DNA of 60,000 nt from Acanthaster planci (Eukaryota > Echinodermata > Asteroidea > Valvatida > Acanthasteridae). Positions 25,824 through 39,300 of this stretch are shown piece by piece. The notes beneath the pieces are model-generated. The model was not told the DNA's origin, did no database searches, and saw only the letters and a program-made list of their open reading frames with translations. The stretch covers positions 577,965-637,964 of the forward strand of contig NW_019091434.1 in assembly GCF_001949145.1 (NCBI RefSeq). The letters run 5' to 3'. Positions within the stretch are counted from its first letter, which is position 1. Every line of letters starts with the position of its first letter. The translations under genes and the position numbers were made by a program.

Positions 25824-25880
25824 TTACTGGTCCCCTGTCTCATACTCTCCATAATATCCTACGTCTGGTGCTGAGACTAG
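25824..25880 (-). CDS. SVOP: Candidate terminal exon of SVOP-like gene
   Basis: The frame LVSAPDVGYYGEYETGDQ followed by TAA is in the phase needed after the last certain exon (27398-27511). Its acceptor (CCTAAGAG) is poor and the pyrimidine tract is weak, because an inverted-repeat element starts only 11 bases upstream. The alternative is that the protein ends six codons past the 27398 donor (VSQGFI, stop 27377-27379). Confidence 0.28.
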   Translation of the reverse strand, partial: LVSAPDVGYYGEYETGDQ

Positions 25881-25891
25881 CTCTTAGGCAG

Positions 25892-26325
25892 AGTTCGGAC
25901 GGCTTGTTCTGGTATGTTCAAGAACAGCTCGATTTGTTGTTCGTTAGTTGGCTGCTCGAACACCGGGAACGTGCAACCGGTTGCATGTAATATGGCGGCA
26001 TCTATGTACGTTCTTTCAGAGTAAACTTGGAAAGCTGGGCAGAATTCTTTTCTACTTTGAAAAGGAACATTCATTTCTTTGCTATGGAAATGATTATTGT
26101 TAATTTTGTAAAACTTCCCATTGTCTCAGGCTTTGTGAGCCATCTTGCTATTTTTTGCGACTGTTCAAAAATCAAAATCTCACGGGTTTTTCCGTGTGTT
26201 CCTGTAAAACCCTGACGAGGAGGTGTTGCGTGATCCTCTTCCGGGAACAGTGTTCTTGGGTTGTGTTCCCGCCGTTCGAGCACGAGAGCAAGAAATCCGT
26301 GTTAAGAACGGGCTGCCCGAACTCG
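25892..26325. mobile_element. Foldback/MITE-like element, about 434 bp
   Basis: Left end GAGTTCGGACGGCTTGTTCT (25892-25911) and right end complement GAGTTCGGGCAGCCCGTTCT (ending 26325) match at 16 of 20 positions. A second inner pair (TGCTCGAACACCGGGAAC near 25953 and the complement of GTTCCCGCCGTTCGAGCA near 26265) extends the imperfect inverted repeats. GC-richer than its surroundings; no transposase. Confidence 0.65.
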
Positions 26326-26661
26326 ACCTTGGTGTCACCCCAGATCCTTAGGAAGGCTCAGGCTGCGGTTAAATCTGTTGTCTGCAGCGAGATCTAGATC
26401 TTCACTCCATTGGAAACACGTGGAGGTGCAGACAATGGACCTAGCCATAGCTCTGGGAGCCCACTCCGGACACTGCCCCAGTCTGGACTGGTGTCTGCTT
26501 CCGGTGGGGAATTCATTTCTGTCTGTGTAACTCCTCTTTCAGTTGCTGAACGGAAGTCTGACAAAATGGGAAACCAAACAGCAAAACCAAGTTTAGAAAC
26601 AAATCGAGTGCCAAAACAGAATAAAAACTCGCCCAGGCTGAATCAATGATCCCATCCCTTT

Positions 26662-26870
26662 CTATTCCTGCTCAAACCAAGCAAGTCCAAACCATCTCTG
26701 AACCAACGGCAGATCCAGAAGTAAATTTTAAAAAGTTTGGAAAGTGTTTCTTGTATTACCTATTATAGTCTTTCAGCAGGACAAGGCTACATTTGGGGAC
26801 TTTTTAGACTTATCAGGAGGGAAATAAAAAAGACCCCAAAATGACCTATCTCTCAGTATTACTAAAAAAA
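26662..26870 (+). repeat. Dispersed repeat copy, hAT-like ends
   Basis: Contains GGCAGATCCAG then CTTTCAG...GCTACATTT-GGGACTTTTTA...GGAAATAAAAAAG...CTCTCA. The same order of blocks occurs at 41930-42120. GGCAGATCCAG recalls hAT termini of the CAGTGGCGGATCCAG type; that family assignment is inference. Confidence 0.45.
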
Positions 26871-27376
26871 AAAACCCAAATCAAGCTGGCTTTATTTTGA
26901 GGGAGGCCATGTTGCTAGTTCCCTCCCCCCAAGACCACCATCTGCCCTCACAAACCATCTCCCCTTCAATCTTGCCAACGCCCAGGTGAGTCCAGCCCCC
27001 TTTTAAGCTCCTCATACTTTTGGTTCAAGGGAGCCAAACCAGGCCATCCCTTCCCTATAAACCCATCCCACTGGTAGAACCACCCTACCAAGTCTTTACC
27101 CACTCATATCCAAGACCAGCCTGGTTCAGCTGATCCCCAGCTCAGCCCAGATGATAACCAATGCAGTCTACATGTACATGTACATACGTGTACAGGTACC
27201 TTACCCCATCAGCGCTCTCCAGCTTAACACTGCCTAGACCATATCCAACCCATGAGCCCCTACCTATCCAAGCCAAAAGTTCAGCCCATTCCTAGCTCAA
27301 CCCGGCCTCATCCAAGCTGATAACCCAGCCAGCCTATACCTTAGCCCAGATCCCTGCCCTCCTCAGCCCAGCCAAG

Positions 27377-30300
27377 CTATATAAAGCCCTGACTCACCAG
27401 CAGTCGCTTCCCCTTTGTCTCAATGGGAAGGAGCATACAGGCAATCGCACACAGGATGGTGGTCACACCGTAGATACTGAATGCTAGCACAGGTGAACCA
27501 GCTAACAGCACCTGCAAGTGATCCAAAATTATAATATCAAATGGCTGATGCCTGACATTCTCAGAACCGGCCATCCCACTTTTTCCACGAGGGGCATATC
27601 CCACCCACTTTTTGCAGGGCCTATAATGGGGTGGGCTTAATGGATTGACCTATTAAAAAACACTTGCTGCCGGGGATTCCGGTTTCGGACACATTTTCTT
27701 TACACGCGTGGCCGGGATCTCCGAAATCGGACAAAGGGAACTGGACACTTGTAACAAAAGACTGTACTCTTAACAAAAGACCAGGCTGCTGGGCATTACC
27801 AACAGTTTTTCACTCTCAAAAGTGGAGATAATCCAGCCTTGTTTTGAAACAGTATATCACGGTTTGGGCATTCAGCGTGAGCGGATTACCACCGGGGACA
27901 AAAGCGCTCCACCACCGCAGCGATGAACCACACAGTACCGCTGCACGCTAATCTGGCCCCCATTGAAAAGAGGTCAGCAGCGCACTGTGCGTGAACAAAA
28001 GAAAATTATGTAAAACCGCAAAATCTGGGCTCTTTTTACAAGGCAGCAGGCCTAGCTTAAATACTCCAGTGTCAATAGATGTTGTCTGTCAGATTAGAGT
28101 AGAAACCAGAAGTCCTTTGTGTGGGTGTAAGTGTCCAGGAAATGAAGATATGAATTTTTAAAGAATTTTGAAAACAGAAAAAAATGACAATTATCCCATC
28201 CCGGCATCATCAACATTGATAAATACCACTGGCGCGAAGTGGTTAATGGCTGATGTCTGATGGTCTCACAAATGGCCCCCTACTTTGAAAATCGTTCCGC
28301 CACCACTGGCTGTGGCAAGGTTTTTGACAATCACTGTAAAGTTAGCATTTGGCAACTAAAGTTTTTTTAAATAATGAGTAGGTAAAGGAAGTATCACTAG
28401 TGACTACAATGTACTTCACTGTTGGGATTTTGATGGCTATTCCCATTATCCTTGTCATTAAACACGCATTAACCTATTGCGATCACAATCAATAACTGTG
28501 ATCAAAATGAGACATTCTTTCAATGCAATCAGTCAATGATTGCTGTCTAAAAAAGTGTAGAGCTCTCTGCAAGGGACACGATAAACTGCAAGTTGTAGGT
28601 CAAACAGGCAATCAGAACATACACAATGTGTGAGCAGGCTCATACTTGCAAATGCTCCAAGACAGTTTACTGTAAGAGGTCTCAAGCAAGAAAGAGTCAA
28701 AGAGTCAGCTCAGTGGTCTCAGATCAATCTCCAACAGGTCTCGGGCAAAGTGTAGTCAAGCAGACAGATAGTGAAGAGCAATCAGAAAAATTACATTGTT
28801 CTAGGGAAACATACAACGGGGTGTTTGCTGAAAACAAGAAATGGAGAGATTTAACGCAGAAAAAAACAAAAAAGTAAGCAAAATCATGGCACTTGGAAAA
28901 TGTATCTCTGGAAACAGGTGGGTGGCCTCTGGCAACAGACAAGCAATCTCAGGTAACTCTTAGCACATCTCAACTGATGAGGCACATGCATAAAGTGGTC
29001 TGAAAGACGCAGTAATGTACATGTAGTCATAGAAAATTACTAACAATATCTAAATTCAGTTTTAAGACAACCCATGAATTGTGGCCAATGAGCAAATTTT
29101 ATAATTAAATATTACAGCATCTAATGACAACAGACACACAAAATGGCCCGATCAAGCCATTCAATTCCTGATTATATTAACTTTCTATAAATTAACGTTT
29201 CTTCCTTGACAAAAGATGAGCTTGCATTAATAGCAAACAGAAAAATGTTCCTTCTACAGAGGTGTACTTCATCTGCAAGATGCAATCATAAAACCAAGTG
29301 AAAAAAACAGAACATTCACATAATAAAGGTTTTTCCTCAACTGTTTCTAATAAACTGACTCCCAAATTAAAATCAAAGAGTGAATTCCCTGCCTCAGTAT
29401 TATTAAGGCTGGTAACGTAACTTTAAATGCCACGGGACAAACTTATTCACAGAAAAAAGAATTTTCAAATGCACGAAAAATGCATAAACTTTTTTCAACT
29501 CTCAGGCCTATGAAGTGTTTCAGAAGTGAAAAAAATGGTTTGCTACATGTATGGAGGTAAAAATTAATCCGAAGTTCAATTAATACCAATATGTCTGTCA
29601 TTAATTAGTATGTTATCGGCACAAACAAGAACTACTCTCAAGCTTTCATCAGTTACCTGCAACTTTATACTAGGGATTAAACTATTGGGACTCTTTTAAG
29701 GAAGCCGTAGAAAAAATTTCATTAATGAAAAATTTAATTATTGAACATATTCATTAGCTTGATTAACAAAGGCTCAATAAATATGTGACACTTTCCGTTT
29801 TGGTTTCAAACTGTCCCCCCCCCTGAAAAAAAGTAGATATGAGAATCCCTTTAAAGCTTTCGCATGCTGGCAGACTATTGTCTCGATCAACAATAAATGG
29901 GGCCAGGGTCAGCATATAGCCACAAAGCAATTTTCTACAAGCCTCCAAATGCAGCCTTTGTGTTCCAGTTGACTACCTTTGACGTCATCATGGAGGGGAA
30001 GAGAAACTCAATGTTTCACTGCCTGCAAGAAAAAAATAAACCTGCTGAAGGTTTTTAAGAGTTTGCTTGTCTGAAATTTATTTTCTCTGGCGATTCAATG
30101 TTATGAAAGTGCACAGCAAATCAAGCATGTAACCCCAGGATTGCTTTAAGTGAGTAAATTCTGGTTTCACAATTTGAACAGAAAAACCAGACCATGTCTC
30201 CCCTGGATGAAATCACTACAACGGCAGCCTTACTTCATCGTCCAGGAAATCATTGGCAATTTTTCAGTGTTTTTAAAAAGTATATTTTTCAAATTGAGAT

Positions 30301-33300
30301 GTTAAACAATTTTCAGATATTGAAGAAAAGTATGGCAACAGAAATACTGCGTCATAGAAAAATCCACTGCAGCTACACGTTAAAGGTCTTAAATGACAAC
30401 ATGGTGTTATGTGCAGGCCAAGGGTCATTTTAGCAAACACTGCACGGAACCTGATGAACTTGTGACTGCAAGCAAGTGCATGTACACGTATACATAAAAA
30501 GACATCCATGCAGTCTATGTTGTGTACATACAATGTAGGTGCATGACGCAGTGTCGTACGAGTCATTGCTTTTTGCACATTACGTTCAGGACAGGTTGGA
30601 AAACCCACTCCAGAGTATCATCAACAGGAGAACACCCTCAGGATTTGTATGTACATGTAGATGGAACACGACATTGAATTAATTTCCTCTGTTTAGTGCA
30701 TGCTAATCCAGCGAGGCACTGCTTTAGACGACCTCTATGATCCACTAATGCAGTGGTGTCAAATACCATAAATCGGTTTCTGCATTGGTGTGTGGGTGAG
30801 TATACATTCATGACTGTATAGTGTTGATGAATCTGGAAATTCCACATGGCGCCATTTTGGTCTTTCCGCATCTCCTCCAGTGACATACATGCAGAGCATT
30901 TTTCTGGTTCTAAGTGGCAAATTCTGGTCTTAGTTTCCCAAAATTTATGATTGACAATGTGAAAAGGACCTCTCCTGTTCAAAACATTAAGAATTCACTC
31001 TCTTGTGTAAAATGTGGCCAGGGAAAGTGTGGTCTGCAGACTGTGGTTTACACACAACCAAAGACTCGTACAAATGTGCAAAAGGTATTAAAAGGAAGCA
31101 CAAATGAAATATTTTCTATATCTGTGACATTTATGATATTTAACATTCTTCTTAAAATTTTCTAACATTCTCCTGAATAAAAATAACCAGTGCATAAAAC
31201 TGGGCATCGACATGAGATTTCTTTTCCCCGGGGAAACTGCCAATTATTGCCTTGTATGGGGCGGGGAGACAAGGCAATAATTGGCAGTTAATGAGACTGA
31301 CAACAATATTAATGGTGGGAAAGCCAAATCTGAGGTACATGTACTTTGGCAAATCTGGTCATTTACTTTCCTCTTTTCTTTTTGCTTTGCTTTTTCTTTC
31401 CCTTTTTTTAAATTCCTTTTTTTTAGGAGGGGGGAGAAACAAATATACAGTTTATTAGTGAACATGATCTGCCAAACCTTCTTTCTTCGGTATTTTCTGA
31501 CGTATGTGTATGGAATGACCGAAAAAAAAATACATGTAATTACACAAATAATGTAAAACGTCACTTAAAGCAAAACAGCAGCTGTACGAAAAAAGGGAAA
31601 ATCTCATAAATTGGAGAGTTCTATTGACAGTATTAGAAGAAATGATGCAAAATTCTTATTAATTCATTTAGCTGGTAGTTCCCAATGTGCACATGTCATA
31701 TCGCATCTGGAGAAGGGAGAACGTCCATGTAAAATATTTGCAATATAATTTGTCAGGAGATATATGATGAAAAAGGGAAGTATGGTAGCAGTCCTCATAA
31801 AAATGAATGACTCCAACTTAAAATGTGTCAAAATAACATGATCTGTTCTTCTCAAAGACTGTGTATTTTTCTCAAAAATAACCCTGACTGGAAGTAATGC
31901 GTATATCTTACTGTATTCATTTAGCACTCAATATTCTTCTTTAAAAGCAGGCATGCAAATTAAACTTTGACAAAAATGAGGAAATTCCAATCCTCAGGGT
32001 TTGCAAGACAGTGTACAGTGTTTTTTAATTTTCAATGGCACGAGTGTGCAGTGAAAAATGAGGAAATCAGCTGATCAGAGGAAAAGTCGCATGACTGCAA
32101 AAGGGAAAGCTTTCATGTTAAAACCAGGACACTTAATTAATTTAAACTGTCACAAAGTCAGGAACAAAGCTTAATTAGCTCTGAAATGAATTACATGTAA
32201 ACAATTGAAGAAATGATGCATGTGCAATTGAAAACAATGGACTAGTATGTTCTGCAATAGCATTCTGTCATTTATTTTGCCTGTCTCCAAACGAGGAAAC
32301 TGTTTACAGTAACTGGAAAATTTGGATATTTGGGGACTGCTGTGTGGCACGTATTACTTTGGAAAGTAATTCAATCAGATACATGTGTCACTGTGAAAAT
32401 CTTAGCAACAATTTTTGGCAGAATATGAGAAAAATGCTGTAATGCTTCCACACTGGATATTTCCTAGTTAATATTGCAAAATTCAATTTCTCTTTATCTT
32501 CTTTTCATGAAGCATTAGGCCTATACACATGTACACATACACTGTACGGTAGAATGTCTCCATTCTTCTTTATAAACAGATCAAGTTGCCATCAGGTGTT
32601 TCAATCATGGCATCAGCTCAGTCAGAGGATGACGGTTTAATATGCAGCATCTGCTTGGATTATTTTAGACAGCCCAAAGTGCTTGACTGCCTACATAGTT
32701 TTTGCCTGGAATGCCTTCGACAGCTCAAACAAAAGGAAGGTCTGACAGGAGAAAGAATTGTGTGTCCTCTCTGCCGAGGTCACACCACATTACATGAATG
32801 GAACGTGGATGAGCTACCGGATAATCAGGCCTTGAGTGCACAGGTGAAAAAGAGGCAGAGCTGGCAAGGTCAAAGGTCGGCAGTCAGCTGCCAGAACTGT
32901 GACGAGGGCAATCAGGCCATTTCAAAATGCATCGACTGCGACAGTTTTCTCTGCCAGGAATGCCACAAGGCCCATGGGCGTATGGCTGTAATGAGGACTC
33001 ATGAAGTCTGCATGCTGGGCTCATCTACAGCAGACCAGACCAGACAAGCTGTCATTCCAACCTGCCAGGAGCATCAAGGGCAGCAAATGTCCAACTTCTG
33101 CTCTACATTTATGCAGCTAGTGTGCACATCATGCCACAGTTATAAGAACCATCCTACTGTATGTGTAGAGGCTGTTTTAGATGAATACAAGAAACAGGCC
33201 ACAAAACTGAATGCACAGGGTGACAAGACGATGGCAGAGATTAAATTAGCAATGCTGGAGGCAGACGAGCTACAAAAAAAACTGGATGACATGTTTGAAA

Positions 33301-36300
33301 AAACAACTACAAAAATCACCCAAAAGGCAGATAGGGAGGTTGCCAAGATCAGAGCAGAAGAGAAAAAACTAAAGCAAGAGGCACAGAGGATATACAAGGA
33401 CAGAGTCAAGACCTTCGAAGCGGCTCGTACGGCAAATCAAACAGAAGCAGCCCTGGTAGAGCAAATGCAATGTACACTCAGGCACCAAGCCTGTCATACA
33501 AATCGCTACACCCCTCCCGATCTTGAGAAATTCATCTGCAGCATTTTTACACTGCAGAATAAGAAGCCAAAGGGAGTGCCTGACAGATTGTCCTTCCTGG
33601 ACTTCACAGAGGGAGGATTCTTTGGAAGATTGGTGCTGGATGACAAACTGCCACAGGAAATACCAGCCAGTGAAGCTACAAACTCACAGTATAAGTCACT
33701 TGAAAAAGAGAAGTGGCAGCTATGGAATGAAGAAATAAACACATTTTCCAGAAAATCATCAAATGGGAAAGAAAGATGTGTCGTACAAATTGATCATGCA
33801 GTATGTATAGCAGCATTCTCCAACAACAAACTGGTCACAATTACCTTTAGCATATTTGAAGGTTGGACTCAGTGGCACCTGATCTCATTTAAATCTGCAT
33901 TTGGTAAATACATGCCGCAATGGGAATTCACATCAGAGTTTGTGGTAAAGGTTGGCAGCTTTAACAGTAAAATAAAACATATTTTAGTTAACAAAGATGA
34001 CCAGGCTATTATCTTAATAAATAACGCTGTAAAAATACTAAGTAAGGATTACAAGACACTCCACATGTTTGAATCGACAGTAAGAGGCACAGCAACATGC
34101 CTTGCCACAGATGACGCCAGTCTGATAGCTGTGGGCTGTGAAGATACTCAAGAGGTATCGCTACATTCCACGAGTGGATCTCTCTTCAAGAGACTGCGTG
34201 CACCCATGATCGGGAATTACTTAACCATCCACAAGAAACAGCTGATATACACCAACTGGGCAAAGAGGAAGTTGCTTGCAATCAACGACAATGGTGACAG
34301 TATTTTCTCTACAGACGTCACGAGCCCTGAAGAACGGTGGGGCCCTACCGGTGTGTGCTGCAGCAAGAATGGCAGCATTTACGTTGCTGTGTGCGGGGAA
34401 TGGCCTTCCGCGGGCCAAATTCAGCAGTACAGCCCTGAGGGCGTGTTTGTGGGTTGCATTATTGAGCGATGCTGCACCGTGTATGGCATGACACTGTTGG
34501 ATGATGATAAAAAGCTGGCGGTGGCTGCAAAAACGGCTGTGAAGATCTTCCGACGAGTAAAAAGAAGATACAGTATGCCAGAGTGAGGGTTAGTTCAACA
34601 TAGTTGATCATTCTGCATGAATGCAATAGACCTGTAATGTGATGTCACGCTCTTTCCAATGGCAGTGAGATGTGGTGGGATTTTGTAAGTCTCTATGGAA
34701 ACAACACACTTTGACATTATTACATTTTAACTTTTAGGTTGCTTGGAGATACCTATGTGATCCATCCTGCCAAAAGGTGTTATGTTGCAAAAATGATCAT
34801 GAGTTACACACGCGGCTTGAAAGCCCACAGTGTAGCCTTTCATTTGGTACCGCTATATATAACAGAGCTTAATTGTTCATTCCAGTCCAAAGCAGCGGCA
34901 CGGGAGGGGGGCACAAAGGGGATACCAGCATTTTGGGGGGGGGTCACCAGGTTTCAGTGGTGTAATTTCTTAAGGGCAAATTTTTGTTACCCTTATTCAA
35001 TATCCATTCATCTGTTTTATTTTCAGAGGGGGGCACCTGGGGGGCACCAGGAATTTGTGGGGGGGCACAAATCCCCCAGGCCCCCCATGGCTACACCACT
35101 GTTCCAAAGACATGTTTTGTTTTTTGTTTTTGTTTTTTTTTAAATTAGTTCTATGGAGTCTAACTTCAGCCAACTGAGAAAACAGGCTTTGAAAAAGTAC
35201 ACACAGGGTGTAATACAGACTAGGGCTTGGAGGACTCACTTGAAATGCTTCCTTCAAACATTGTTTTCATAAAACTGACAGTTTAGTGATCAAAGATGTT
35301 TCAGTACATGTATTTCTGACGAAGTAACAAAACTTGGAATCCACAAGAAATTTCATCTTCTCAACTTTGAGCAGCCCATTTCACAATAGTAGCAAAACTT
35401 ATATCACCCTTTTATATTTTTTTAAAATTTATTTGCATATCAAGTCCACAATCCAGGCTGCATATATGAAAAAAATACCCTCAAAAATCCTGTGAATTTA
35501 TGCATGGGTTAGAAACAAGGGCATATTAATTCATAATGTTGGTTAAGGCTAGTTGCCTATGCTGTTATTCTGTTGGCCGTCTCTCCTTGTGATGCACTAC
35601 AGTGGCATCGAGTACATGAGTTTAAATCACCCAAGAGGGCTTTTACATCTGTGATCCTTTTCTACGGCAATGCAGTTACAAGCGTACTGGAAGTACTACA
35701 TGTATATGCTTTGATAACACTCCTTTGACCATGTTGACCAAGAACAAAATCCCCATTCCTCCGACAAGGTCTCAAGTGCTTTCTATCACTCCCATGTGAT
35801 AAATTACAGAGTTGTTTTCTCACCTGGGCAATAAACGGTGTCGTGATGGCTCCTATCCGCGCGGCTGAGCTGCATGACCCAAGACCTATTGCACGGACGT
35901 GGGTGGGATATACCTGCCAAAATATGAGGTACAACATTACATAAACAATCAGCATTCACTGGATCATCAGTCGACACAACACTTGGCTGGCCCACCCCAT
36001 GATGATCAAACATGTGGAAGTATCAACATTTTGGAACAATATACTTGGGCAGTTTGTATGGATATTATCAGTCGCACACAGGTACTCGTATCTATCTGCG
36101 GGGTAAAAGGATTGAGAGGTACGTTGCTTCTAATTCTGCGCAAAAGGAAAGGCAGAGTAATATAGCGAAGGCTGTACCCATTTTTCATTTGACTGGAATT
36201 AAAGAGTCCTATTAGGTACCAAATTCTAGCAAAGATCTGAACTGACTGACAGTTGAAACTAGGATAACTTCATGTAGGAACTCAAAAGATATTCAGATGA

Positions 36301-39300
36301 CTCATGACAGCTTTAATGTACATGTGTATGCAATCAAAAGGTCCATATCAAAGTTCCTGAAGAGTGCTGGCACAAGGGTTTCATGATCACGAGGGCCTTC
36401 CCACAAGTACGATAATCCTTTACCCAGAATTGTCCACGGATGCTGATAGAATGACTACAGATATCAACTTCAGACTAGAATCCAGATGCGCTCACCTCTG
36501 GTGTGTAGACATAGAGAGATTGGAATGCACCAGAAATAAGAGCTCGTGCCGCAAACAAAATGACCGTCAAGCCTGTCCTGTGCAAATTGTAACATAAATG
36601 TACAATAAATATTAAACAAATTACTCAGATTTTTAAAGTTTAAATAAATACACATTTAGAGCTTAATTTGTGTAAGGTATCAGGTTTTGTAATTAATGTA
36701 CAAATGAAATAAGACGAATGTCAGAGATTTCTCCATTACAAGTGATAGAACTTTGAGAGGAAGCAGCTTCCATAATCAAAATCCTGAACTGGTGTTTGAA
36801 TCTGATTATATTTCCAAATTGTTTTATTTGTTGAATTATTTGGTTTACGTGCATTTTTCAACTATTTCCTTTCATGTAACCTCCCTATATTTCCAGCTTG
36901 TAATGGTACTGCATAATCTCTACCGTAGAATTACATATTAAATAAATGATTAATCTGCAAGTAGTCACATTTTGAATTATAAGAAAGGTAGTACATATTA
37001 ATTAATGACCATTATCTGACTACAAATCTTCATCACATGCTCAAGCCAGCAAATGGTGGACAGGACCAGTTCACTCCTATACTAGTCTTCAGGCTTGGGC
37101 GTTGGATGAAATTATTGGATATGATGGTTTTACAATCATCATNNNNNNNNNNNNNNNNNNNNNNNNNNNNNNNNNNNNNNNNNNNNNNNNNNNNNNNNNN
37201 NNNNNNNNNNNNNNNNNNNNNNNNNNNNNNNNNNNNNNNNNNNNNNNNNNNNNNNNNNNNNNNNNNNNNNNNNNNNNNNNNNNNNNNNNNNNNNNNNNNN
37301 NNNNNNNNNNNNNNNNNNNNNNNNNNNNNNNNNNNNNNNNNNNNNNNNNNNNNNNNNNNNNNNNNNNNNNNNNNNNNNNNNNNNNNNNNNNNNNNNNNNN
37401 NNNNNNNNNNNNNNNNNNNNNNNNNNNNNNNNNNNNNNNNNNNNNNNNNNNNNNNNNNNNNNNNNNNNNNNNNNNNNNNNNNNNNNNNNNNNNNNNNNNN
37501 NNNNNNGGATGTGTTATATTGCCAGCCACAGCTGAACCTTTAAATGCTGCTCATACTTGCTGTGACTACACACATTTCTATGACATTATACAACAAGCAG
37601 CCATGAGCCATAGTTTGATCATGTCATTCTTTGCAAATGTGAGGTTCATGTACGGAACACATCAAGTGCTGGTTAACTCATTAATCAAGTGTCTCAGGCA
37701 GGTTTCCTATAATGTCAACGGGACAACCACTGTACCAGCTTGGTGGATTCACTTCCTCTTGGCAAGCTGAAAAGGTTCCCTACCTGGATGTGCAGATACT
37801 CAGAAGAAATATGAACACGGAGCAAACCAGGAATTGGACCGCCATGGTCTTCTTACGACCCAAGAATTCAATCGCGAGCAGGGTAATTAGAATCCCTGCA
37901 AATAAAATCAGAAAAAGAAGTTCCTGTTTACAGAGGATATCAGATATATGTACAAGTTGTAAGTAGTAAGACTAAATTTGTGACTTAGACAAGTAGGAAA
38001 ATAACTACACTTGACAGCTTTACATGTACTATTTCAAAACCATATTTACTCCGGACTTTGTTTTAATTGTAAGTTTTACATTTTCGCCTTGTATTTTTAC
38101 CTTGAATTTCTACTTCACCTTGTTGACCTTAAACTGAGCATTTCACTCACTTTAACCCTAAATGGCACAGGCCAACACATCTTTAAAAGGTGTGAGGAGG
38201 GTTAATGTGTACTGCGATGGATAAAAATTGGCTCTTTTTCCTGGGTATTGCCAATGAACCATTAACCCTGCTCTTTTAGGGTCAAAGGTTACTGGTTCAT
38301 TAGAAGGGGAATAACAAGTTTTACAATAGTGTAATGAGAAAAAAACCTAAAATAGGTCTGCAGAAAGATATTTAGAAACCCGCTGTTTCAAGTAAGGCAG
38401 ATTATCTTACATTATAGTAGATCTGTATAAATTGCCAAGATTGCAAATGTTGACCAAGCTTTTACAAGTAAATGTGTACCTGGGAACTCAGCAAATGTAG
38501 TTATCAACAGCGATCCATAGTCACTTGTTTTGAGTGTTACACAGTCGTCAAAACATGTCTCTGTTGCTTCAACGACATCAGCGTTTTCTGTTAAGAAGAA
38601 TGTAGGATAAAATGTGAGTGTATTTTGTACACTAGTAGATTCAAGCACTACTTGTTTACGACAAATTTCAAATGCAGCCGCACATGTTCTGTCCACCACT
38701 TCTGCCTCTGCCATCACAGTTCAAATCCCACCCAGGCAAGCATGAAGACCTGGAAACTCCTCCAAAACCTTCAGGTATGTCAGGTGATCTTGAAGGGATC
38801 AGCAAGGCTTGTGGTCGCAGCTGACATGTACGCGCATATATGTTAATGTATTAAAGTATTTTACTCACTAAGGAGGCTGTAGCAAGGTGCTTTAACTGGC
38901 AAACTGTACCCGCTGTATGTTTATTATTGATTAGAATGCAAATCTAAAGGTCCATTTCCACAGATGAGTGATAAGTGAATGCGGTAACGGAAAATCGTAT
39001 GTTGTATAATGTTTTAAATTCACACACCAATTGGAAAGTGCCCGGTATGTTTTTCACTGACTCTCGATGATGACAGGAAAACTCAAAGGTACAAGAGTAA
39101 AAGGTCAACCATGCCAGTCAGCCAGTCAGTCAATGGTGTCATACTTGACAAGGCAACAGACTGGCCAGATCTTAAATCTGCTTTGCCATTGCTCCAGTTT
39201 CTAAATACAACAGTTCATCGCTTTATCACAAAGCCTGTCCGCTTCCTGTGTAGAGTCACACAGGGCACTGCCGTGTTCAATTTTTTTTAACCAAGCAGCA

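Noticed and set aside
26304-26397. Possible coding exon in the GC-richer patch on the plus strand
   Set aside because: Overlaps the right inverted repeat of the foldback element; composition is explained by the element.
30638-30982. 114-codon minus-strand frame
   Set aside because: In the SVOP sense direction, but no acceptor/donor pair in phase and no similarity to transporter sequence.
32586-32606. Earlier non-ATG start for the TRIM gene
   Set aside because: It is TTG, and lies next to a likely splice acceptor; ATG 32607 directly precedes the RING.
37037-37770. Long frames across 37.0-37.8 kb on both strands
   Set aside because: They exist only because the 364 N bases contain no stop codons.
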